A DNA stretch of 64,000 nucleotides from Leguminivora glycinivorella (lineage: Eukaryota > Arthropoda > Insecta > Lepidoptera > Tortricidae), in the NCBI RefSeq assembly GCF_023078275.1, contig NC_062994.1, forward strand, positions 9,433,545 through 9,497,544, in the 5' to 3' direction. Shown here one piece after another: positions 1-11,163 of the stretch. A program made the position numbers and the translations under genes. The notes below the pieces were generated by a model. That model ran no database searches. It worked only from the letters and a program-made list of their open reading frames with translations, and was not told the origin of the DNA. Position 1 is the stretch's first letter. Every line of letters begins with the position of its first letter.

Positions 1-697
1 TCTACGAGTGATTCTGTTTTGTCAAGTTTTGATCTTACTCTCGATTCTATTTCTGAAACTTCCGATTTCATTCTCGTATCAGTTTTTTCCAATTCTTTTT
101 CTACATCTTTGTATATTTTACCTGTTCTTGACTCAGCTGTAGCGTCGACCTTTTGTAGCTCTTTATTCACAAACGCATTTACCTTTTCCAAATCAGATTT
201 GACTACATTTTCTGTTTCAGCGAGTTTTGATTCAACAAACGCTTGTAAGATTAGCATCGCTAGTTGTGTTAACGCTTCTTGTTCCGTCATTTGTTTTGTT
301 ACTGTTTGACCGATTGCGTTGTTATTTCTTTCCATTTCTGATTCTACTTTTCTTAGTGCTGATTTTACTACTTCTTCAGCTTTTTCTAGTTCTGAGTCAA
401 TAAACTTATCTAAGTTAGATAATTCTGTGGAGATTTCAGATTCCATTTTTTGAAGAGTCGAGTCAAGAGCACTCTCTATGTCTGAAGTGGCTCCACCTTT
501 CATTGCAACTTGTAATTGTGGTCCCATCCTTTCTAATTCGTTTTCTACGAACGCATCTATTTCAGCCAATTTGGCATCTATTTCTCTACCGGCCTCTGCG
601 AGAATGGCGTCCGCTAATGTAGCTCCTAGCATAATATTTTTAGGTAAAGGACCATTTTCTGGCGCATTAGGAATAAATGGTAGCGTAACTTCTGGGC
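1..697 (-). CDS. Coiled-coil Glu/Lys-rich protein, main exon (partial, runs off left edge)
   Basis: The minus strand is open from about position 717 to the first base, over 230 codons. After a Pro-rich start (reading V-T-L-P-F-I-P-N-A-P-E-N) and an Ala-rich helix, the protein becomes heptad-like and rich in Glu and Lys. Variants of F-V/I-x-S/K-E-L-x-K and V-V-K-S-x-L-x-K-V-E-S recur, as in a long coiled coil. No known family is recognised. The likely 3' splice site is the AAG at 698-700, with a CTAAC branch-like sequence about 40 bases upstream. The next CAG, at 692-694, is an alternative in the same phase. Both require the upstream exon to end one base into a codon, which does not fit the phase-0 signal exon at 5168-5218. 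Either a small exon is missing from this reading or one base is missing near 690. Its position beside the secreted-protein cluster suggests an extracellular structural role, which is inference. Confidence 0.6.
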
Positions 698-1240
698 CTT
701 CAAAAAATATTACAGTATTTTAGCTTTCATTGAGTTAGGCATAGAATACATTTAAGAATGGAAATGTAATACTTTGAGTGAGGTTTGAACTCAAGATCTC
801 GGGATACCCAAGATACCCAAGACTCGATAGACATACCCAAGGCAATACTTTTCCACTTTTAAATTTATTCTAAGCCCAATGTCATCGATTGCAAATGTTT
901 CTGCTTGTCAAAAAGTTACAATTTCATTGTGTTGTTCATATTTTAAACAACTTGTAGGTATACATAAATTTAAGCCTGTATCCCCAAAAGGGCGAGGCAG
1001 AGCACGTGAAACTGCTCAAGTCCTGAGAGGACGCTGAGAATGGAACGTTCGAACTTCAATTGTTCACTAGTGATGAGCACAGATATTTGTTCCTAATTGT
1101 TTTTTGATATTATATTATATCGTTGTCTGAGTACCTGCAACACAAGCTTTCTTGAGCTACCGTGGGACTCAGTCAATCTGCACGCTATAATATTTATTTA
1201 TTTATAAAAAAAAAACACTTGTATGAGATTCAATTGCTGA

Positions 1241-1379
1241 CACGACATTCAGCCACGTTCTAAGCGCGACAGCGGCGAGCGGCGGCATACATTGGAGCGA
1301 GACATAGCGATGGGACTTTTCATTCGCACGTATGGCTGCCGCTCACCGCTGCCGCGCTTAGACCAATGTCGTGGCTGGG
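1241..1379. repeat. MITE-like palindromic element, family 1
   Basis: The arms read CACGACATT.. and ..AATGTCGTG around a GC-rich core containing GGACTTTTCATTCGCACG. A second copy lies at 13318-13429. The inverted arms and short length fit a non-autonomous DNA element. Confidence 0.6.
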
Positions 1380-1483
1380 CCGTAATAGGAGCGTGAATTC
1401 CGGCTTAGCAGTTAAGGTGCTGTTGAAAACGAAATTGGGATACTGCAGAGACATATTATACTATAAAACTTCCGTGAGACTCA

Positions 1484-1640
1484 GACATGTTTAAAAATAT
1501 TATAAGCGGGTTACTCACGTTAAGGCGATATAACGCTCGACATGTTTCGCTCCATTTCCGAGGAGCTTTTTTAAGAGTAGCGACCCCGCCTCTACACGTC
1601 GAGAGCGCGGCGCGCACTGTTATCCTTTTTTTACCCAATT
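1484..1640. repeat. Partial MITE-like repeat sharing AAGCGGGTTACTCACG
   Basis: It matches the left part of the element at 5486-5672: AAGCGGGTTACTCACG, then ATAACGCTCGACATGTTTCG and CCATTTCCGAGGAG. The right arm is not seen. Confidence 0.55.
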
Positions 1641-1698
1641 GATCATATCTGTTTTTTTTTACCATACCCACACGGAGATGTTCAAAGACTTTTTTTTT

Positions 1699-1952
1699 TA
1701 ATAAATATTGGGAACACCTTAAACATATCAACTTAGCCCCAAACTCAAAGCTTGTACTATGGGTGCTAAGCGACGATATACATATTTAAATAGATAAATA
1801 CATACTTATATAATATACATAGAAAACATCCATGACTCATCAGGAACAAATATCTGTGCTCATCCCATAAATAAATGCCCTTACCGGGATTCGAACCCAG
1901 GACCGCGGTTTAGCAGGCAGGGTCACTACCGACTGAGCCAGACCGGTCGTCG
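1699..1952 (-). repeat. tRNA-derived SINE
   Basis: Reading the minus strand, a tRNA-like head has an A-box-like TGGCTCAGTCGG and a B-box GGTTCGAATCC. It is followed by a body with GAGCACAGATATTTGTTCCTG and ACCCATAGTACAAGC, ending AATATTTATT. A nearly full second copy is at 32640-32890 and partial bodies are at 36830-37016, 12345-12420 and 1072-1200. Confidence 0.75.
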
Positions 1953-3420
1953 AAAGAAAGAAATATTATCGTGAGCGTTTCGTGAGCGTTCGTGCATTCG
2001 GCTAAACACACTGTTACCATTACCACACTGTGTGCAAAGACTTACAAGGTGTATGTGTAGTGAAAGCCGCTCTTCCACTAGCTGGGGCAGTCCCGCTGAA
2101 CTCTGCCTTGCCACGTATAGGTACTGTTAGATGTTTGTCATTGGCGTTAATTCCCACTCCTTCATTGGCGGGAAATGCCTGAAAAAAAAATAGTCTGATA
2201 GCTGCTAATTTTTGTTTCTTTCTTTTCAGTACATATGGTGCTACTTTATCGCACTAGTGCAAAAATATAAAATTACCACTTAGGTATGTGCCTATGTCGA
2301 AATGTCAAAGGATCATATCATACGTAAATATACTAATTCGGTGATACAAGCGTGAATCATTCAAAACGATTTTTGGTTGTTTCACCGAATTAGGCGTGTC
2401 ACCGAATGTGGCGATATGTCTGAAGAACGTCGTACGATACGCGTGCGAAGAGGAAGTTCGTAACTCGTGTCGATTTAAAACATTCTCCTTACTTACCATT
2501 ACAAGTTTATTCTTTTCCGCACTTGTATCTTAAATTCGTAATGTACTCAATTTCAGTCACGCTTCAATAAATAAATTCAGATCTATTATAAGTAAACATA
2601 CATATACATATCAGTATCCCATAAAGGGGTAGGCAAAATTGAAATACTAAAATGCCACTTTTAGGGGTTTTGAAACGATTATAAGTAAAAATTATTCTAA
2701 ATATTATTTGAGTTAATAAATTATTATTTTTTCATACCTATTTATACCTATGTCAATGGCAAATAACCTGTAAGTTAAGTGCTTCACGGTATATAAGTTT
2801 TTTAATAAAATAAACAATTTTATATAGTTTTGTATGTTGCGTGTCGAATGTCTAATGTCTATAGAAAATTACTAAAATTAATTTCAATATTGTATTACTT
2901 GAATATTTCAAGTAGGTTATTAATACTTTATTAACTAGCTTCTCGCCCAGGCTTTGCACGGGCAATGAAGCATAAAAATTGGTAGGTATATTAAGTTTTC
3001 CTTTAAATAAAAACGGTATGTCGCAGACTTTTTTAAGAAAATAAATACGCAAATAAAATATAACAACCAAACACATATGTAACTCCGTATAGACGGATAA
3101 AGTCTAAGAAAAAAACGTACCTCGAAGCCATAGAGAAAGCCTAGATGGTGTTACAACTTTGGGGACCGCTCGGCTAGATGGCGCTAATATTAATATTTGA
3201 CATTTTAACACATATCATGCTAACAATATGGGCCAAATTGTCAAAACTGAGGTTCAAAAGTTTTAAGCCTGTGTCGAGAGATGGCAGTATATGCACTGTG
3301 ATTACACATTTTACTTTGACATTAACTCTATAATACTCGACTCGATCCTCTTTGATAACAACCACCACCAAACATACAAAACTCGACACGTGTTTCGCCT
3401 CTCTGTGAGGCATCTTCAGC

Positions 3421-3550
3421 CAGGCTATAATGCTTTAAATTTTATCACTTATCCGCGTGGATAAGACATCTGTAACGTCACTCTCGCACTGACATACTTG
3501 CCAGAACGTGACAGATACTTTATCCAAGTAGATAAGTGATAAAATTATAA
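3421..3550. repeat. MITE, TTTTATCACTTATCC family
   Basis: The inverted ends AATTTTATCACTTATCC / GGATAAGTGATAAAATT surround a core with GACAGATG/CATCTGTAACG-type sequence. Copies are at 38383-38645 (split) and 45632-45773. Confidence 0.65.
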
Positions 3551-3726
3551 TCATAATTAGGCCTGCGGGAGATGTCGACGGTCCGAAATGCGGCAACTGA
3601 AGTCTATCAAAGTTGATATTCCTAAATGAAATTACTGTTGTGTGATTTAAATCGGATATATGTCAATAGATTCTACCCCCCTTATTCATAAACGTACACT
3701 AAAGTTATCAAGCCGATAAAGTTCGT

Positions 3727-4683
3727 TTTCCCCTCACTAGCTCGGAAACACGTGTTTTGTCCTTTAATACCAGCGGGTAAAAACGGATTTTATCCACTAG
3801 TGGGTAAAGTAATTTGACCTTGAATAAAGTCAAAATAACTGCTTTAAAATAAAACTATGGAAACGGATTAAATCGCGTATAATGAATTTAAAATACATCC
3901 CGACGTTTCGAACTCTTTACAGCGTTCGTGGTCAACGGGTGACTGAGGAAAAATTAAAATGTGCAAAAACTATCCACTTACAAGAAATATTAACGAACCA
4001 TGACCACAAATAATATAGATTTCTAAGGCAGGTTCACACACTATTAATAAAGCTAGTTATACAATATTCAAAAAATTTTACCATTACTCTGTTAAAAAAT
4101 AATTAACCAATTAATCTACACAAAATTGACAAAGAAACAAACTGCAAATGTCCAACACCATACAACACAAATGCCTCACAGCCTTCGTCGTGTTATTTCA
4201 TGAGTAACTATCGCGGTAACCGAAGACAATATTAACTGCTTTAAAATTGATAAAAGTAGGTGAATCTAGTAATAAAGCTGATATACCACCTGTGGAACTA
4301 CTGGAAGCAGTGATAATAGTTATTTGTTATACAAGGGGGCAAAGTTGTATTTTAACGCCGAATGTGGAATTGAAAAACGAGCAAGCGAAAGGATTCTATA
4401 GTTGAACCACGAGCGAAGCGAGTGGTTCGAGAATAGAATTTCACTTTTCCCCTCACTATAGCGAGGAAACTACAACGCAAAAAATGCGTTTATCACTGCT
4501 TCCAGTAGTTCCACAGGTCGTATATCAGCTTTATTACTAGATTGACCTACTTTTATCAATTTTAAAGCAGTTAATTTGACTTTATTCAAGGTCAAATTAC
4601 TTTACCCACTAGTGGACAAAATGCGTTTTTACCCGCTGGTATTAAAGGACAAAACACGTGTTTCCGAGCTAGTGAGGGGAAAA
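3727..4683. mobile_element. 0.96-kb TIR element (non-autonomous DNA transposon)
   Basis: The left arm starts TTTCCCCTCACTAGCTCGG and continues through AACACGTGTTTTGTCC. The right arm is its inverse, ending CCGAGCTAGTGAGGGGAAA, so the inverted arms exceed 100 bases. A second inverted block (TAGTAATAAAGCTGATATAC / its complement, about 4268-4290 and 4515-4540) lies inside. No coding capacity. A shortened copy lies at 30818-31250. Confidence 0.7.
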
Positions 4684-5167
4684 TATTTTGATTGATTGAT
4701 TGATGTACAAGTTATATTGGTGAACGTTATAAAACAATTTTTTTTTCAATTAAGTTGAAAAAAGAGCTTAAATAGAAAAAAAAATGCAAGTGGGTTGCAG
4801 ATTTCATGGGTTCTTTTGCAAGTCACTAAATAGGTATTTTTTTTAAAGTAACACCTAAGTAATAACAAGGATGATTTAATATTGTCTAATCTCAAAATTG
4901 AATTATTATTTTAGGTCTGCTAAGCATCTACGATAAATTAAAAAAAAAAAAGCTCGTGGCATTGACTAGACATACTATGTACTCGTATTACAAATTTTAG
5001 TTCAAAAAATATATTTTATAATAATTGATTGCAGTCTCCGGTCTCATATTTTTTTTATTTCCCAACATCTTTTTAACTACACACCTGACTATTGCTAATA
5101 TTACCACATATCCACAAACAATGTCACAAAAGGGTATAAATACAATTAAAATAAAATAAAAACTTAC

Positions 5168-5218
5168 ATTTACAAACAATCCGTGGATCAGAAGCACACA
5201 CACAATATTGTTCCACAT
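5168..5218 (-). CDS. Signal-peptide first exon (phase 0), probably of the left-edge coiled-coil gene
   Basis: The minus strand reads MWNNIVCVLLIHGLFVN (17 codons) followed directly by GTAAGT, a consensus 5' splice site. A short N-terminal exon with a hydrophobic core and a phase-0 end is the hallmark of every other gene of this cluster. A TATATAAT motif lies at 5274-5281, about 56 bases before the ATG, close to the spacing seen in sister genes. The next open minus-strand body is the 1-697 exon, 4.5 kb away across a repeat-filled intron. Linking the two is inference, and the phases do not match directly. Confidence 0.55.
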
Positions 5219-5273
5219 TTCCTTCTATTTCGCCACACATAACATTTATGGAGGCAGAAATTGAATTTATTTA

Positions 5274-5281
5274 ATTATATA
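5274..5281 (-). promoter_or_regulatory. TATA-like box of the 5218 signal exon
   Basis: TATATAAT on the minus strand about 56 bases upstream of the ATG at 5218. Similar motifs lie 40-58 bases before the ATG in most sister genes. Confidence 0.35.
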
Positions 5282-5485
5282 GTAATATATTCTTATCTGA
5301 AGTGTTTACAGACACCGTTTCTTTGTTTCAGTTGATTTGAAATACGTCAAGCGATACGAGAGGGTTAGACACCTGCATTTAATTATTCACACGTTTTTAT
5401 ATTGATATAAAAAGTTTTGACGCACGAATTTAAACGTCATTCTTAAAAATATGGCAAATATGTGTCTTTCAACACAAAAGGGTCA

Positions 5486-5672
5486 TATTTAAAAATATTT
5501 TAAGCGGGTTACTCACGTATTAAGTCGATATAACGCTCGACATGTTTCGATCCATTTCCGAGGAGTTTTTCAAGAGTAACGACCCCGCCTCTTGTTGTGA
5601 GACGTTGAGAGCGCGGCGCATACATGAGTAACCCGCTTAAAATATAAAATATTTTTAAATATGTCTGAGTCT
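5486..5672. repeat. MITE-like element with long inverted ends
   Basis: The left end (ATTTAAAAATATTTTAAGCG, then GGTTACTC) is the inverse of the right end (GAGTAACCCGCTTAAAATA, then AAATATTTTTAAAT). The GC-rich middle matches 1484-1640. Confidence 0.6.
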
Positions 5673-6694
5673 TATACACTAAAGGGTAATTTTAATAAAC
5701 GTTATTGTTTAAAATTTTAACAGAACTTGTTATATCCGGTAAAGGATCATAGGATAGGAACGGAATGTCAAATATGTCTGTGGTCTAAATGGCACGACCT
5801 AGAAGTGTAACAAAATTGGACAGTTTCGAGAAAAACATAGATTTTTTTTTTTTTTTTTTACTCAGAAACACGAGCTTTTCCGGTTATACTTGGAGATATA
5901 AATCGTTCCGAATGTCGCTTATCCAATCCGTTTTCATTTTAAGACACCACTCTGTGCGGAACTTACAAAATTGGAATGATTTGAGTAAAATGTCAAATGT
6001 TTTGGCAAGTTTTTGGACATTTTATCCTCCAATATCTAGAGTTCTGTTTCTGTTATTCAGAGTGGAAAAAACATTGAATTTAGTAAGTACTAAGTACCTT
6101 AGAAAAAAGCTTGAGAATTAATCTTTTCTCGCGCAAAGTCCCCAATGGGGCATTCATTGTCTAAAAATTAGCTGGTGTAATGTAACGATCTTTATCTAAA
6201 GCATTATGCAGAATTTATGTACTAAAACTGGCCTAGAACGTGTCGGGCCACGCTCAGTGAAAAGTTCTGTAGTCACTTAAATTAAAAAAATAATTCAATA
6301 GTTTATGTCAGTCCCGACCCCATTAACTCAGGAAAAATGTTAACAGCGCGATGTAGCCCAAAGTACAGCGCCATCTCTCGGGAAATATTCATTCTGTTGA
6401 TACTACCAAAGGATTTTTTTGTCAAACTACGCCGTTCATTACCTGTTCATTATTGAATTGAAATGGCGGGTAGTTAATATTGCTTATGTATTTATGCCTA
6501 ATTACCTTTTGTTGAAATGAACGTAGTGAAAGTAGTGAAACACCCAGTAATAATTTACAATTCATATATTTTATATTTTCTGTATTTATTTTCCTTCTTA
6601 TGCTAGGTATTTTACAATATGTATATGTATAAAAATAAAATATAAAAACATTTCAAAACAATATAAAAACATATAAACATAATTATTATAAAAA

Positions 6695-7075
6695 ACTTAA
6701 CCTAGGGTGCCGCCAGCAGCGGGGCAGATCCCAAGCTGCCGGTGGTTAGGGCTGCAGAGAGAGGAACCGTCGGACTATCCGCGCTGTGTCCAAGATCACC
6801 GCCTTCTGCATCTGGCCCTTGATCCAGCCACCTAGCGAGAGTCTCTTAAGATGTTGGTCGAGACTCTTCGCTATGAGACTGGTTCGCCGAAACGACTATC
6901 GGAACAATGATCGTTGATTCAACAATTTCAACATCCCACATTGCGGTTAATCTCGTGAGCCAAGTCTAGGTACTTACTGGACTTGTCCTTCTCGCCTTTC
7001 ACGAGATTCTCATCATGGGGGATGGTGATGTCAACGAGCACTGCCCGGCGCTGCGCACGATCTATTATCACAATC
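6695..7075 (-). pseudogene. Non-LTR retrotransposon ORF2 C-terminal remnant
   Basis: The minus strand reads D-R-A-Q-R-R-A-V-L-V-D-I-T-I-P-H-D-E-N-L, then K-Y-L-D-L-A-H-E-I, and later L-G-G-W-I-K-G-Q-M-Q-K-A-V-I-L-D-T-A-R-I-V-R-R-F-L-S-L. This is the tail familiar from lepidopteran LINE reverse-transcriptase ORFs. Frame changes after H-E-I show decay. The remnant lies just 3' of the 7141 gene on the same strand. Confidence 0.7.
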
Positions 7076-7140
7076 TATTATCATATTGTCTATTTTATAT
7101 TATTATTATGACAATAGAAATATTATTAATCCATAAACGT

Positions 7141-9216
7141 TTAAGACTCTATTAAACCAAGACGCTTCATTAAGATCAGTTCGAACAAACTTCTTTTTAA
7201 CTCTTCCGTTGTTTCTCCATTTTCAGCTTTATCAACAGGCAAATTTTCATCAGCAGATGTCATGACAGTTGCTACAGCATTTGTGGGATGACTTGTTATA
7301 TCATTGACAGGTTCCACAGATGAAACTTCTTCATTTATTGGTGCATCTTCCACACTATCTGACTTTGCGACTGACAGATCTATCTGAGTTACATTAGTTA
7401 TGTTAGTCTCTTCAACATTTGCTGCATCCATTGATACATCACTACCAGAGGTGACATCTTCAGTCGATACGTTCTCGGCAATATCTGAGCTAGTGACCGT
7501 CTCTGGAACATTGGCAACATCAGTAACTGGTCCCAAAAACTCTAGGAGTGGTCCCACAGAGGATATGTTTTCATCTACTGGTACGTTTTCCTCAGTATTT
7601 GAGCTAGTGTCTGATTCATCTTTATCTGCTTTACCACTCTTTTTATCAGCAACTGACTCTATCGTTTTTATATCTGGCTTGATGATTCCTAAATATTTTA
7701 CAGTATCTAAGCTAGTGCCTGTCTCAAACGAATCTGACGCATTGCTAACTACATCACCAATTGGCATAACAAGTTGAATATCCTCCATTGCTGGAGTGTC
7801 TTTTATATTGTCTAACTTATCAGAGCCAGTAACAGTGTTAACCAGTTCTGCTGGATCGTCAGCAGAATAGGTCGTATCTAGTGTTTCTAAAACTGAGACT
7901 AAAGGTGGCTCTTCTTTAATTGATGGTACATTTTCTACTATATTAGATTCAGGTACAGTTTCTGTGACATCTACTTGTTCACTTGTCACTTCATCAACTG
8001 TTTCTAAAGTGTTTACAGTATTCGCAACGCCTTCCGCTATCGGTACTTCTTCATTACTTGTAATGATATATCCTTCTATTATTTTATCTTCTACTGCAGT
8101 GATATCACCAGAAAGATCGCCAACAATATCCAATTGTGCTTTAATGCCAAAAATCTGAAACAGTTGACACATTGGTTAAGATAACTCTGTGTATACACCG
8201 TGTTTCACTTAACACTAAAAACCTGAAAACAGTTTGTTCAGAATCGAGAGTAGAATCGATTGAGCTATATCTTGATGGGGGTAATATTTTTATTTAAATT
8301 AGTATTATTAGTTATTTTTTACGTGCCCATTCTATTGTACTCGTAATACAACATTGTGTATATCGCATTGCTAGAGGTTGTTTACCTTTTTTCAGTATTT
8401 AGGGGTATTAATACTGGCCGGTTACTTGGACGATTATTTTTTCCGCTACTAGTTTGACGTTGTTTGTCAGTTAAATCTTAATGTTTATCATAAGTCATAA
8501 CAAATTGAACTCGTACCTAATTACAACCTTGTCATTTTGAATATTGAGTTTATTTGTGCTTACTGCGATTACCTGTCCAATTTGAAGTTTACTGTGACAA
8601 AGCTTTAAAGTGTTTTACAGTGACATCTTAGCTGTCTATTGGTAAACCTTATGTCGTTGCAGTAACGTACACAAATAAATAGTCTTATGGTTTATGATGG
8701 TAGTTAGCAATTATTTTATTGAGTGTAGAGCTAAAAGTCAAGTAGAGCTGTACAGAAAATTAAAAATTCAATAAAAAAAAAAGTAACGATCAGATTAAAA
8801 GATGAATACTCTAGATGAGTTTAAAAAAATAAAAATCAGTTGGGGTGTCTGAGGTTTTGAGTGATACCGGAAACACGCGCCGTGTATATTATTTTAAACT
8901 GAAATATGGGTACTAAGTATGAGTCAAAAGGAGAGCAATCAAGATATGCCTAAATCGAGAAACTGCACAATATCATATCACCGCACAGCCGAAACCACTG
9001 GTCCTAGAAATTCCAAATTTAGCACGTAGGTTAAGGTATAGAGGAGCAAGACAGGTCAAGATTAGTTTGACTATTTTATTCGAAACATCATAGAGGTATT
9101 TCTAAACATACGACTTTAGAACGCAGGTGAAGCCGCTAGCAAAATCTAGTACCATTATTATAACAATTTTCACTCACCATGAGACATAAAACAAAAACAA
9201 TTGCACCTCGATCCAT
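7141..9216 (-). CDS. Secreted acidic Ser/Thr/Val/Glu-rich protein (two exons)
   Basis: Exon 1 is 9178-9216 (MDRGAIVFVLCLM, then GTGAGT). Exon 2 is 7141-8154, preceded by CTGTTTCAG, and both join in phase 0 to give about 350 residues. The junction M/IFGIKAQLD makes a signal peptide with probable cleavage near K-A-Q. The body is strongly acidic and low in complexity, with recurring V-E-P/T/S, E-N-V-P and D-I-A-E-N-V type strings and no cysteine beyond the signal. It ends in a short basic helix (L-K-R-S-L-F-E-L-I-L-M-K-R-L-G-L). No known domain is recognised. Gene plan (tiny phase-0 signal exon, TATA-like box 54 bases upstream) matches the neighbouring family, although the body does not. It could be a mucin-like or structural extracellular protein. 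Confidence 0.75.
8155..9177. other. Intron with a short repeat
   Basis: About 8985-9110 resembles the ACAGCCGAAACC..GGTCCTAGA repeat found in tandem at 53.2-54.0 kb. The rest shows no recognisable feature. Confidence 0.5.
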
Positions 9217-9269
9217 TGTGTCTGACATGTTAGACTTGTTATTACCTACATTTGTAACTATAACACGTA

Positions 9270-9277
9270 CTTTTATA
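9270..9277 (-). promoter_or_regulatory. TATA box of the 7141-9216 gene
   Basis: TATAAAAG on the minus strand, 54 bases upstream of the ATG at 9216, at about the distance seen in sister genes. Confidence 0.45.
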
Positions 9278-9420
9278 TTTTCAATGTCATTGCCTTTGTA
9301 CTCATCCATTAAAATTACATCGTGTTTAATGATTAGTCACGTCCTACTATTAATTGATACATGCCTAATTAATTTTATTAGAAATTTTAATGAATGTAAG
9401 TGGTACTGACTCACCATTAT

Positions 9421-9868
9421 GTGTTTTCACATTATCCGATCCGATGTAGGGCCGATATTCCGAATATTTACGAGTACTTCGCCCTAGTCCCAATGGACTG
9501 AAGCCATTTAATTTTTAAAAACTGAACTGAGTACTTCGCCATCTCTGATTTTTAACCCCCGACGCAAAAACGACGGGGTGTTATAAGTTTGACGTGTCTG
9601 TCTGTCTGTCTATCTGTCTGTTTGTCTGTCTATCTGTGTGTGTGTGTGTCTGTGGCATCGTAGCTGCCGAACGGATGAACCGATTTAGATTTAGTTTTTT
9701 TTTGTCTGAAAGTTGAGTTAGTCGGGAGTGTTCTTAGCCATGTTTCATGAAAATCGGTCTACTATTATATGTCTGGGTCGGGGGTTTTTTCAAAATGTTA
9801 ATTTTGTGGTTATTGCCTTTGTAACCCTCCCTACATCCGATATCGGATAGAATAATGTGAAAACGCAC
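9421..9868. repeat. GTTTTCACATTATCCGAT MITE split by a nested repeat
   Basis: The left arm (TTTTCACATTATCCGATCCG, 9425-9445) and the right arm (CCGATATCGGAT..AATGTGAAAACG, about 9836-9867) belong to a MITE whose intact copies are only about 125 bases (16311-16432, 52341-52467). Here they are 400 bases apart because an ACCCCCGACGCAAAAACGA element (about 9555-9810, with CTGT-rich microsatellite) sits between them. Confidence 0.65.
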
Positions 9869-10354
9869 TTAACTACCGGACCAAAATTACCACCTTTAGC
9901 CATTGCATATCCTTAATTTGACCTAATTTCGTATATTTTTGTAATATTTATATTCTCCTTATTATCTTTAACTTATTGTTCAAGTTTTTAATTCATCTGT
10001 TTTGTTATTAGTCACGTCCAGCTATTTTGTTGCGAAAATTCTAATTCTATTGAAATCTATTACCAATGTATTGCGATGATTTTACCAACGTTGTAGATTG
10101 CAAGTTATTCAAATATAGATGTTTGAAGTAACTTACTAAGGTTAAGGTGGCAAATTGCGCCTAGCGGGCAAAGAACGCCTACCACAAAATATCTCGAAAA
10201 CTATTGATTGGATACTTAGTAGTGTTGACATTTTACATTGTTCCTACAGCTAAATCATAATCATAAGCTAATGACTTTCATCCCTCCGCATCACATGCTA
10301 AGCGCTTTGCTCTTATTTTCAACTTGCCTTGTTAGTATGTTAGTGTGCGTGAAA

Positions 10355-10600
10355 TCATAGAAACTTAATTTGACCCACTTCCCTGTTTCCGATTGAACTG
10401 AAATTTCGCACACATATGTACATCACGTGACAATGCAATATTATGAACTCTGTTATGAAACGTCGTATCCCCATCGAGTAAGGGGTTTTTAGAAACGTCT
10501 CGAAGTAGATGACTGTTGAAAGAAAGGTACAGTCGGCGATAAAAGCTTGTGCCAAAAATGAAATTTTTGCAATATATATGCAACAATAATAAATATATGT
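10355..10600. repeat. Dispersed repeat resembling a lepidopteran retroelement fragment
   Basis: The sequence GACCCACTTCCCTGTTTCCG..CACACATATGTACATCACG resembles a dispersed repeat I associate with moth genomes. No second copy is in this window. The short ORFs across it have no protein-like features. Confidence 0.3.
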
Positions 10601-10811
10601 TTCAACTCCGAGGTAATAATTAAATACCTACTGAAAGTCTTTTACATTGCTTATGTTTATGTAATATTAAACTATTTCGTCTATTTCCTATGATGTTATA
10701 ATATCTATTAACGTAGTCATATATCTATATCTGTTGTACACATTAGTTTGTACATATATTTCATAATAATAGTTATACCAATATTACCAATTAATTTAAA
10801 CAGTTAGGGCC

Positions 10812-10917
10812 ACCTGCACCGACGAAAATGGAGGGTTAACCCACCATTTTATACGGTATTTGACAGATGACAGCCCACTAACCCTGAGTTAAGTGGTTGG
10901 TGCAAGTGAGCCTTAGA
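10812..10917. repeat. MITE with GGYCCACYTGCACC ends
   Basis: Left GGCCACCTGCACCGACG, right GGTTGGTGCAAGTGAGCC, with internal AGGGTTAACCC and TGACAGATGACAG. A second copy in opposite orientation is at 17190-17330. Confidence 0.65.
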
Positions 10918-11163
10918 CAAGCAAAAAAAATACACTTCATAGGATTTTTAGATTGATAGAAGGCGAATGCGAATCTTCAATATAGGATTAAAAGATAAAA
11001 TACTCTAGATGAGTTTTAAATGGAAAATACCGGAAACACGTTGTATATGTAGGTTAAATAAAATACATATGAAAATTTAAATCAATAATTTATTTAATTT
11101 AAGTCTTAGCCTAATAATAAATACAGCTGCGGATCATCTTTCATACGAGAAAAATATAAGTTA

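Larger units (their letters stand above)
698..5167. other. Presumed intron or intergenic span filled with repeats
   Basis: No convincing coding exon was found. The span holds a tRNA-headed SINE (1699-1952), several short TIR elements and a 0.96-kb inverted-repeat element (3727-4683), each listed separately. Between about 2030 and 3420, and again from 4690 to 5160, only AT-rich sequence without recognisable features is seen. Confidence 0.5.

Noticed and set aside
5789..6121. 110-codon plus-strand ORF with poly-Phe
   Set aside because: The Phe run is a T-homopolymer; composition elsewhere is not protein-like and there is no exon context.
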